A stretch of 28,280 nt of DNA from ZLKRG08 sp051006515 (GTDB taxonomy: Bacteria; Actinomycetota; Actinomycetes; Nanopelagicales; Nanopelagicaceae). Under the pieces are notes generated by a model, which ran no database searches, was not told the origin of the DNA, and was given only the letters and a program-made list of their open reading frames with translations. Positions 22,243 to 28,280 of the stretch are shown in pieces (the stretch's first letter is position 1; each line of letters begins with the position of its first letter). Where the stretch lies: the NCBI GenBank assembly GCA_051006515.1, contig JBPCTD010000057.1:1-28280 (forward strand), given 5' to 3'. The position numbers were made by a program, and so were the translations under genes.

Positions 22243-23130
22243 GTGAGATTGGATTTCTGGTCAATGCGCAACTTAAGCAACTCAAGCAAACTTGGTTATA
22301 TTGCTCCTGTGGTAAATTTTCTAAAAGGTAATAGCGCGTATCGCCGTAGCTATATCTCACTTCGCGGCCAACAAATCTGGTCATCCGAATCTAAGCCACG
22401 TTTTTCAAAAGTGAGTTCAGTGCCGGTGCTGCTTCTTCACGGTGGCATGTCTCAAAGCGAAGGCTTTGATGGACGTTTGCGTCCGGCAGTATCAGGATTT
22501 CATGTTTACTCCTACGATCGCGCAGGCCATGGACGCTCTCCAGATCAAAAAGGCTCTTTTCATTTTGAATTTCAAATGCGCGAAGCGATTTCTTATCTGG
22601 AAGATGTAGTTAAAACACCAGCACACCTAATTGGCACTTCAGATGGTGGAATCATTGCGCTACTTGTGGCCATCAATCGCCCTGATTTAATTGAAACAAT
22701 TACTTTAATTGGTGCTAATTACAACTCGGATACCGGATTTGCCGCACCTGATATTTGGATTCCAACTGATGAAGCTCGCGCCAAATATGCCAACTTCTCA
22801 CCTGATCCACCTCATACTTTGGATGAGAAGATTGCGAAGATGGTTCATATCTGGCATACCGAACCGAATATGACTCTGGCTGAACTAAGAACTATCTCTT
22901 GCCCGACGCTAGTTATCGCGGCCGATGATGATATGGCTTCGATTCAACATACCAATGAGATTTATGAAGCAATCAAGAATTCAAGATTGGCAATCATTCC
23001 GGGCTCTTCACATTTAATAGATAAAGATCAGCCTGAACTCTTGAATAATGTGATTAGAAATTTCCTACTTAACCACCAATACCCAGCTACTTTGATGCCC
23101 GTGCGACGCAAGCCGCATGAAGATCTGTAA
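22243..23130 (+). CDS. Alpha/beta-fold hydrolase
   Basis: 295 residues from the GTG at 22243; an ATG at 22264 is equally in frame and would give 288. Alpha/beta hydrolase fold: oxyanion-hole motif LLLHGG (about residues 63-68), YSYDRAGHGRS (about 89-99), nucleophile elbow GTSDG (Ser about 133), acid in VIAADDDMAS and the catalytic His in GSSHLIDKDQP. GTSDGG in place of the usual GxSxGG and the overall layout resemble esterase or C-C hydrolase-like members, but the substrate is unknown. It is divergent from the decarboxylase. Its last 44 bp overlap the 3' end of gatD on the other strand, an unusually long convergent overlap with both reading frames intact. Confidence 0.85.
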   Translation: MRLDFWSMRNLSNSSKLGYIAPVVNFLKGNSAYRRSYISLRGQQIWSSESKPRFSKVSSVPVLLLHGGMSQSEGFDGRLRPAVSGFHVYSYDRAGHGRSPDQKGSFHFEFQMREAISYLEDVVKTPAHLIGTSDGGIIALLVAINRPDLIETITLIGANYNSDTGFAAPDIWIPTDEARAKYANFSPDPPHTLDEKIAKMVHIWHTEPNMTLAELRTISCPTLVIAADDDMASIQHTNEIYEAIKNSRLAIIPGSSHLIDKDQPELLNNVIRNFLLNHQYPATLMPVRRKPHEDL

Positions 23131-23809
23131 ATACTTTTGCGCTATCAGTAGCAATTGGTGAAAGTGACCCTAACTTTCGACTTAAGAATAAATCTGCTAG
23201 CTCTGGATTTCTAACTAACGCTGGGCCATGCATATAAGTTGCGATAATTTGCTTTGTTACTGCGCCATCAGAAGCTTCGTTCTGATGATTGCCAATTCCG
23301 CTAACTACAGTGCCTAGTGGTTGCAGCTTCTCAGTAAATCGACTTTGACCTGCATGATTTTCAAACCCAGTTAACTTTCCAATTCCCAGAGTTGAATCTA
23401 AAAGTAATTCACCCACGCTGCGCTTAGCCGCGGATTCGGTAACCACTGGTAACAATTCCAAACCAGCGATAGTTCTGCCGCCAGATGCGGGAAAGCTTTG
23501 GCCCAATAACTGAAAACCTGCGCAGACTGCAAAGAGATGTGCTCCGTTTTCCAGCGCTTTATTTAAAGTTAAATCTTTGCGCAGTAAATCCACTGCTGCG
23601 ATTTGGGCATCATCTTCACCGCCACCTAAAAGATAAAAATCTCCATCGGTTGGTAACTTCTCATAAGCAGATGCGTTGATTACTTCATTTGCTATTCCGC
23701 GAACAGTTAAACGCCACGACAGCGTTGCCACATTGCCTTGGTCACCGTAAGTACCAAGTAGCTCAGGCAACAAATTGACGATTCGAATTTTTTTGGCGCT
23801 GCTGGTCAT
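23087..23809 (-). CDS. gatD: Lipid II isoglutaminyl synthase, glutaminase subunit GatD
   Basis: 240 residues, a class I (triad) glutamine amidotransferase. The nucleophile Cys96 is in FAVCAGFQLLG and the catalytic His194 in YMHGPALVRNP. LLPELLGTYGDQGN near the N-terminus and LLGGGEDD (60-67) are typical GatD/CobB-CobQ-like segments. It supplies ammonia to MurT, which amidates the alpha-carboxylate of D-glutamate in lipid II. It overlaps murT by 4 bp (23806-23809), so the two subunits are coupled. It is the distal gene of the carbonic anhydrase - murT - gatD run. Confidence 0.94.
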   Translation of the reverse strand: MTSSAKKIRIVNLLPELLGTYGDQGNVATLSWRLTVRGIANEVINASAYEKLPTDGDFYLLGGGEDDAQIAAVDLLRKDLTLNKALENGAHLFAVCAGFQLLGQSFPASGGRTIAGLELLPVVTESAAKRSVGELLLDSTLGIGKLTGFENHAGQSRFTEKLQPLGTVVSGIGNHQNEASDGAVTKQIIATYMHGPALVRNPELADLFLSRKLGSLSPIATDSAKVFTDLHAACVARASK

Positions 23810-25029
23810 TTGTTAGCCAACCTATGAAAAGCAGTATATGAAGCGATTAAATCGGCATCACTTGCGCCAAACATCTTTGCAGCGGCTAGTTCATCTGTAA
23901 CTACTTGATGGCTGATGCCATCTACCGTCAATCTAGCCGCTACGTCAATTCTGCGATCGCCCGTAACTATTACATTTCGCCCAGCTAATACTTTGAAATC
24001 TACATCCCATAACCACGACGTATCTTTGCCATCTTGGGTATTGGCATTCACAACCAGTAGGACATTCTTCAGATTACTGGAGCTACTTGTCTGCAAAGTT
24101 TCGCGCCATGAGGCAGGATTTTTAGATAACAGCAAACGGAAATTAGTTTGGCCAATTTGTTTGACTGCAAAGCGGCCGTCGACGCTTTTGATGTCAGCGA
24201 TCGCTTTACTTGCTGCGTTGATTTGTAAACCAAATTCTTCCGCCACAATTAGCGCACGAGCAGCATTTTGTAGCGCCGCTTTTCCTGGAATTGAAGTCTT
24301 CACTTCAACATTCTTTGGGTTTTGGTTATTTGGAATTAATTCATTACCTACTAAATTCCAATCAGCGGTTGGCTTCGTAAAGCCACAATTGCATTTAAAA
24401 CTTTCGCCGCTATTGCTCCAATTTAGTAATGCACCGCACTCTGGGCAGGTAGCGCCATCAATATGTCCGCGCTCTCCGGCGCTAAACCAAATTACTGATT
24501 TGGCACGCTTAGCCGCATAAACCACAAATGGATCATCACTTGATGCTAAAACTTTCAAATTACTTTGGTTATTTGCAGCAAGTGCCGTCCGCCATTTACT
24601 TGAAACTATCCGAACTTCCGATAGCCGATCTAATTGATCACGGCCAAGGTTTAACAACACAATCATCTCTGGTTTTGTTTTTTCAATCGCCCACGGAAGC
24701 ACCAATTCATCTACTTCTAGTACTGCTACCTCAGCTTTTGGATTAGCGCCAAGCGCTGCCGCAATACCTGAGAAGAGATTTGCGCCAGTATGGTTATGAG
24801 CAATTGAGTATTTGCTACCAAGAGCTGCCGCAATCAACTTGGAAGTAGTGGATTTTCCGTTGGTGCCTGAGATCAAAACAATGCGCTTACCTTTAGCGAG
24901 CTTCGCTACCGCATTGGGTGCTAGCGCCATAATCAAACGGCCAGCGATAACAATGCCGCTTCCTTTACCAATTAACCTGGAAAGCGCGCCTATCGCTTTA
25001 GCTTTTAAGAGAACGATTTTTAGATACAT
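23806..25029 (-). CDS. murT: Lipid II isoglutaminyl synthase, Mur-ligase-like subunit MurT
   Basis: 407 residues. ATP-dependent ligase half of the MurT/GatD complex at the inner face of the membrane. The Mur-ligase P-loop is GTNGKST (55-61). AVLEVDELVLP and LLNLGRDQLDR (127-135) are conserved central motifs. A MurT-specific zinc ribbon is present: Cys195, Cys198, Cys213 and Cys215 in CPECG...CNCG. The C-terminal DUF1727 domain, which contacts GatD, runs from about residue 290. Length is normal for actinobacteria. It starts 16 nt after the carbonic anhydrase stop without a clear own promoter, so it is probably co-transcribed. Confidence 0.94.
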   Translation of the reverse strand: MYLKIVLLKAKAIGALSRLIGKGSGIVIAGRLIMALAPNAVAKLAKGKRIVLISGTNGKSTTSKLIAAALGSKYSIAHNHTGANLFSGIAAALGANPKAEVAVLEVDELVLPWAIEKTKPEMIVLLNLGRDQLDRLSEVRIVSSKWRTALAANNQSNLKVLASSDDPFVVYAAKRAKSVIWFSAGERGHIDGATCPECGALLNWSNSGESFKCNCGFTKPTADWNLVGNELIPNNQNPKNVEVKTSIPGKAALQNAARALIVAEEFGLQINAASKAIADIKSVDGRFAVKQIGQTNFRLLLSKNPASWRETLQTSSSSNLKNVLLVVNANTQDGKDTSWLWDVDFKVLAGRNVIVTGDRRIDVAARLTVDGISHQVVTDELAAAKMFGASDADLIASYTAFHRLANK

Positions 25030-25045
25030 AGCGCCGAAAATTTAC

Positions 25046-25564
25046 TTAGCAATCTATCGCGGTAATCGAACCATCGGACACATCATAAATAGCGCCAGCC
25101 ACAGAGACACCTTTACGTATCAATGGATAGGAACGAACTCTTTGTACGTCGACTGTCAACGCTTTCAGTTGATCGGATACCGTTCTAAATTCCAAAGAAC
25201 GGGTATCAACGCCATACTCTTCCGAAATCAATTGATGAATTTCCGATTCTTCTGACTTAGCCATACGGCAATCAGTATGTGGCATGATCAAAATTCTCTC
25301 AACACCTAATAAATAAGTTCCAAGAACTAAGGTACGAAGAACGTCTTCAGTTACACGTGCGCCAGCATTGCGCAGAATCTTTACATCGCCACTTCGCATG
25401 CCAACCACTGATAACGGATTAATTCTGGAATCCATGCACGTGACGATGGCTAAGCCTTTTTTTGCTACTCCAGTTAGCTCTGAATATTTGAAACTCTTTT
25501 GGTACTCGACATTGGCGGCCAACAAATCATCAAACTTATCGTGCGGAAATTTGTCGCCAGTCAT
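25046..25564 (-). CDS. Beta-class carbonic anhydrase
   Basis: 172 residues. Interconverts CO2 and bicarbonate. The zinc ligands of the beta class are present: Cys43 in VTCMDSR (with the Asp45-Arg47 dyad), His96 and Cys99 in MPHTDC. The short form, ending GAIYDVSDGSITAI, resembles the small mycobacterial beta-CA Rv1284. Cytoplasmic, with no signal peptide. It is the first gene of a minus-strand run with murT and gatD. TAGAAT, 7 nt before the ATG, suggests a leaderless transcript for the run. Confidence 0.93.
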   Translation of the reverse strand: MTGDKFPHDKFDDLLAANVEYQKSFKYSELTGVAKKGLAIVTCMDSRINPLSVVGMRSGDVKILRNAGARVTEDVLRTLVLGTYLLGVERILIMPHTDCRMAKSEESEIHQLISEEYGVDTRSLEFRTVSDQLKALTVDVQRVRSYPLIRKGVSVAGAIYDVSDGSITAIDC

Positions 25565-25571
25565 AGCCTGA

Positions 25572-25577
25572 ATTCTA
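25572..25577 (-). promoter_or_regulatory. -10 element of leaderless carbonic anhydrase - murT - gatD promoter
   Basis: TAGAAT (5 of 6 matches to TATAAT; the same hexamer as at aroA) lies 7 nt before the ATG at 25564, with no usable Shine-Dalgarno sequence between them. Confidence 0.5.
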
Positions 25578-25602
25578 GTTTGCTTTACAGAGCCGACCGC
25601 AG

Positions 25603-25776
25603 CTATTTTCTTCGTAAACGTCTTAAATCTCTACGCAACTTGCGCCGATCTGCCTTTACTTTCTTATCGGTACGTGTCGTAAATCCCCATTTAAGAATAG
25701 GGATAAAAATCAAGGCAATGACCAAGAAGCCACTTAAGCTCTGAAGAAATAGGTCGTAATTGCTGCCGCGATACAT
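25603..25776 (-). CDS. 57-residue single-pass membrane microprotein with basic tail
   Basis: A short ORF beginning MYRGSNYDLFLQSLSGF. One hydrophobic helix (about residues 13-31, LSGFLVIALIFIPILKWGF) is followed by a strongly basic tail with KKVKADRRKLRRDLRRLRRK. Design and reading-frame quality suggest a real gene; the tail should lie in the cytoplasm. It is divergent from the photolyase gene, and the ATG sits 3 nt from the shared dyad. TAAACT (25783-25788) lies 6 nt before the ATG. Function unknown. Confidence 0.72.
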   Translation of the reverse strand: MYRGSNYDLFLQSLSGFLVIALIFIPILKWGFTTRTDKKVKADRRKLRRDLRRLRRK

Positions 25777-25779
25777 GAC

Positions 25780-25801
25780 GTTAGTTTAGTGAGAAACTAA
25801 C
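25780..25801. promoter_or_regulatory. Perfect 8-bp dyad between microprotein and photolyase starts
   Basis: GTTAGTTT (25780-25787) and AAACTAAC (25794-25801) flank AGTGAG, 3 nt from each of two divergent start codons. The arms include the leaderless -10-like region of the microprotein gene (TAAACT then AACGTC) and its mirror image before the photolyase GTG (GAAACT then AACGCC). It may be an operator shared by both genes or two inverted promoter copies. Confidence 0.5.
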
Positions 25802-25804
25802 GCC

Positions 25805-27301
25805 GTGAAACGCGGCATCTACGTAGCTTTTGATCAATTGCATACTGGTTATGGCGCGCTAAAAAATGCAGATCCCAAAAGAGATTTGATTTTTCTGGTT
25901 GAAAGCCAGCGCATGCTTCGAAGTCGCAACTGGCATATCCAAAGACTCTGGTTCATGATCTCTGCCGCTCGCCACTTTGCAAAAAATTTAGAGAGCCAAG
26001 GTTTTGAAGTTCATTATTTGAAGAGCGAAAGCACTTGGCAAGGTATTGAAGAGGTAATTAAAGGACAAAAGCTAACCGAAGTCGTGGCGGCTGAACCTAA
26101 TTCCTACAAATTGCTTTCAGATCTATCAGGTAAAGTAACTTTGATTCCAAATGATTTCTTTTTAACAAACAAAGAAGATTTTATTAATTGGGCAACAAGC
26201 CAAAAAAGTTTGCTGATGGAGAATTTCTATCGTACTCAGCGTAAACGACTCAACATACTGATGGAAAATGGCGATAAACCATTGGGTGGTACTTGGAATT
26301 TTGATAAAGAGAATCGATTGCCACCACCAAAGAGTTACTACTACCCACCATATCTGACACACGAAATGGATGAACTAGATAATCAAGTATTGGATGAACT
26401 AAAAAGTTCTAAGTTAAATCTTTGGGGATCAGATCCTGATCAAACTTGGGGAACAACTCGCGCAGCCGCGCTTGAACAACTAGATAATTTCTTAACAAAC
26501 CATTTTGAAAACTTTGGCCCTTATGAGGATGCTATGGTTTCGGAGAACTGGGCTTTTCATCACTCACTTTTAAGTCCATATATGAACATCGGTTTGTTGC
26601 ATGCCGAAGAAATTCTGGCAGCAGTCCGAATTAGATTTCAAAAAGGTGATATTCCGCTTGCTTCATGTGAAGGTTTTGTCCGCCAAGTTATTGGTTGGCG
26701 CGAATATATAAATGGCGTTTATTGGTTCTTTGGTGAAGACTATCGAAGCTCCAATCACTTCAATTTAGAGCGAAAGTTGCTGCCTTTATTCGAAGATCCC
26801 ACCAAAACAAAAATGGCCTGTGTGGCTACTCAAATTAAGGATATTCACGCAAGGGCGTGGGTTCATCACATCCCGCGATTAATGGTGTTGAGCAATCTAG
26901 CCTTATTAACCGGAATCAAACCAGAGGAGTTCTTAAATTGGATGCGCGAGGTATTTGTTGATGCAGCCGATTGGGTGATGGTGCCAAATGTAATTGGCAT
27001 GGGCATGCATTCAGATGGCGGAAAGATGGCGACCAAGCCATATATCTCTGGTGGTGCTTACATTTCTAAGATGAGTAATTACTGCAAAGGTTGTAGCTAC
27101 GATCCCAAATCCCGTACGGGTGAAAACGCTTGCCCGTTTACCAATCTATATTGGAATTTCCTATCTGAAAATGAGGCAGAGTTCACAAAGAACCATAGAA
27201 TGTTTCAGCAGATGAGTGGGTTGAAAAGACTGTCAGATCTCGACAAAGTTAAAGTCGAGAGCCAGCGAATTCTTAAAGGTCTATCTCAGGGGGAAATTTG
27301 A
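25805..27301 (+). CDS. Iron-sulfur bacterial photolyase/cryptochrome, (6-4) photolyase-like (PhrB/CryB family)
   Basis: 498 residues, full length for the FeS-BCP branch of the photolyase/cryptochrome family (COG3046). The N-terminal Rossmann-like domain (about 1-125) would bind the antenna cofactor and the helical C-terminal domain FAD. Four cysteines for a [4Fe-4S] cluster are present: Cys339 (MACVAT), Cys427 and Cys430 (YCKGC) and Cys443 (ENACPF), with the same spacing as in Agrobacterium PhrB (350, 438, 441, 454). Conserved motifs include VESQRMLRSRNWH, EGFVRQVIGWREYINGVYW and HARAWVHHIPRLMVLSNLALL. Light-driven repair of (6-4) photoproducts is likely; a photoreceptor role is possible. GTG start. 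The stop overlaps the next gene's TTG start. Confidence 0.94.
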   Translation: MKRGIYVAFDQLHTGYGALKNADPKRDLIFLVESQRMLRSRNWHIQRLWFMISAARHFAKNLESQGFEVHYLKSESTWQGIEEVIKGQKLTEVVAAEPNSYKLLSDLSGKVTLIPNDFFLTNKEDFINWATSQKSLLMENFYRTQRKRLNILMENGDKPLGGTWNFDKENRLPPPKSYYYPPYLTHEMDELDNQVLDELKSSKLNLWGSDPDQTWGTTRAAALEQLDNFLTNHFENFGPYEDAMVSENWAFHHSLLSPYMNIGLLHAEEILAAVRIRFQKGDIPLASCEGFVRQVIGWREYINGVYWFFGEDYRSSNHFNLERKLLPLFEDPTKTKMACVATQIKDIHARAWVHHIPRLMVLSNLALLTGIKPEEFLNWMREVFVDAADWVMVPNVIGMGMHSDGGKMATKPYISGGAYISKMSNYCKGCSYDPKSRTGENACPFTNLYWNFLSENEAEFTKNHRMFQQMSGLKRLSDLDKVKVESQRILKGLSQGEI

Positions 27302-28095
27302 GTAACAACTTAAATATCCAACGTTATGGCAGTGGCGATACCAAACTTGTAGCAATCCATGGTCTTGGTTCAGGTAGTAGCGCTTGGAATTTGGTAAGAC
27401 CAGAGTTTGCTAAACATCTGGAATTCATCACAATTGATTTGCCTGGGCATGGCGCTGCCTATATGAAAGCAAATACAGAGATGAGCCCTGCGCGGTTAGC
27501 TGAGATCATCAAAGATGAATTACTTGCTAACGGCATAGATAAATTTCATTTAATGGGTAATTCGTTAGGTGGTTGGATCTGTTTAGAGATGGCAGCGCGC
27601 TATCCGCAAAACGTATTAACAGTAACTGGTGTTGCCCCTGCCGGGTTATGGTTAAAGGCAAAGACTCATCGAAATGGTGAATTAGCAATCAGTCGGTATA
27701 TGGCTCGCGCGACCTATAAATTCGCACATCAAATCGCGCACTTTAAATTTATGCGTGCAATAGGCTTTAAATTAGTCAGCCCGCAGTGGGAGAAGTTCTC
27801 ACCAGATACTTGCGCCGATGCTGCGATTGCAAGGGGTTCAGCATCGGGTTACTACTCATTGTGGGATGCTTTTTTAGGAAAGCGTTTTGAGCAACAAATT
27901 TCTGAACAGATACCGATAACAATTCTCTTTGGCGATACTGATTACACGTTGCCAGAAGATAGTTGCCAAGAGCGTTCATTATCTCCCAAACACTCAGTTT
28001 GGAAAATTCTTCCTAAATCTGGCCATGCGCCAATGTGGGTTTCTGTTAACGTAGTTGTTCAAGAATCTTTAAATACCGTTAAGAATGCACATTAA
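27298..28095 (+). CDS. Alpha/beta-fold hydrolase
   Basis: 265 residues with a TTG start that overlaps the photolyase stop (TTGA); CAGGGGGAAA just upstream is a strong Shine-Dalgarno sequence, so the unusual start is credible. Alpha/beta hydrolase features: IHGLGSGSSAW (20-30, oxyanion hole), IDLPGHG (46-52), nucleophile Ser89 in GNSLGG, a likely acid in LFGDTDYTLP (Asp213 or Asp215) and His243 in KSGHAPMW. No specific substrate can be named. It is co-transcribed with the photolyase, though a functional tie is unproven. Its stop codon overlaps the stop of the convergent final gene. Confidence 0.87.
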   Translation: MSNNLNIQRYGSGDTKLVAIHGLGSGSSAWNLVRPEFAKHLEFITIDLPGHGAAYMKANTEMSPARLAEIIKDELLANGIDKFHLMGNSLGGWICLEMAARYPQNVLTVTGVAPAGLWLKAKTHRNGELAISRYMARATYKFAHQIAHFKFMRAIGFKLVSPQWEKFSPDTCADAAIARGSASGYYSLWDAFLGKRFEQQISEQIPITILFGDTDYTLPEDSCQERSLSPKHSVWKILPKSGHAPMWVSVNVVVQESLNTVKNAH

Positions 28096-28280
28096 CTTCG
28101 ACTACTTTCCCGCTCTGCGGTTTTGCAGATATTTTTTAACATAGTTGGGAAAAGTAGCCAGTGAAACGGCGCAATAGCGCGCCAATAAAGTTGACCGCCA
28201 AGTCCTCGTGGTTGGAAAGTTGCAACTTGTTTTGCTATGACCTTTCCTCCCTCTTCTTTTAATTCAAATTCCAACCAAGC
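28092..28280 (-). CDS. 3' fragment of a DUF2867/SDR-type protein, cut by the window edge
   Basis: About 62 C-terminal residues are visible. The open frame runs off the window, so the start is not seen (a TTG near 28274 encodes an internal Leu). The stretch ATFQPRGLGGQLYWRAIAPFHWLLFPTML matches the end of DUF2867, found at the C-terminus of NAD(P)H-binding SDR-family proteins, with a preceding beta strand AWLEFELKEEGG typical of the START-like fold. Whether a Rossmann domain is present upstream cannot be judged. Its stop overlaps that of the convergent hydrolase gene (28092-28095). Confidence 0.75.
   Translation of the reverse strand, partial: AWLEFELKEEGGKVIAKQVATFQPRGLGGQLYWRAIAPFHWLLFPTMLKNICKTAERESSRS

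Overview
The window looks like chromosomal core sequence from a low-GC, streamlined actinobacterium. It carries several actinobacterial hallmarks: a fused E2-E1 2-oxoglutarate dehydrogenase (Kgd/OdhA), a SigR/RsrA-type thiol-stress sigma and anti-sigma pair, nickel superoxide dismutase with its maturation protease, MurT/GatD, DUF3263, UPF0182 and the DUF2342 family. The A+T-leaning composition, very short intergenic gaps and overlapping genes fit a planktonic freshwater lineage such as acI/Nanopelagicales. That placement is inference from gene content and was not tested by phylogeny. I see no insertion sequence, prophage, CRISPR array or rRNA.

Layout. 1-4223: a small membrane protein, then kgd. 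4213-4977: divergent sodX and sodN, closed by a strong terminator. 5034-6561 (minus): the sigR - anti-sigma - hotdog thioesterase operon, with an excellent SigR-type promoter (GGGAAT-N18-GTT) just upstream of sigR. 6653-7378 (minus): SRAP-domain DNA-protein crosslink sensor. 7487-13619 (plus): aroA - rsgA - hisN - copper P-type ATPase - hemolysin III, tightly coupled. 13633-14663 (minus): a two-gene aquaporin - arsenate reductase operon. 14765-14838 (minus): initiator tRNA. 14987-17899 (minus): UPF0182 membrane protein with its own terminator. 18048-18215 (minus): a 55-residue membrane microprotein. 18320-20547 (plus): DUF2342 protein and a YgjP-like metallopeptidase, separated by a long hairpin. 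20561-22199 (minus): PLP decarboxylase and DUF3263. 22243-23130 (plus): alpha/beta hydrolase. 23087-25564 (minus): beta-carbonic anhydrase - murT - gatD. 25603-25776 (minus): a 57-residue membrane microprotein. 25805-28095 (plus): iron-sulfur photolyase - alpha/beta hydrolase. 28092-end (minus): the 3' end of a DUF2867-type protein.

How the genes fit together. Much of the window deals with oxidants, metals and light: Ni-SOD, the SigR regulon core, SRAP, copper export, arsenate reduction with a channel for arsenite exit, and a (6-4)-type photolyase. The rest is central metabolism (TCA, shikimate, histidine), cell wall (lipid II amidation) and ribosome maturation.

The most striking non-coding pattern is that many start codons lack a Shine-Dalgarno sequence. 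Instead they sit 6-7 nt after a -10-like hexamer (kgd, SRAP, aroA, carbonic anhydrase, both microproteins and others), which points to widespread leaderless transcription. Other points worth a second look are a second SigR-like promoter in front of a DUF2342 protein that has lost its putative zinc histidines, a 72-nt hairpin at 19839-19910, and dyads at the kgd, sodN and photolyase promoters.
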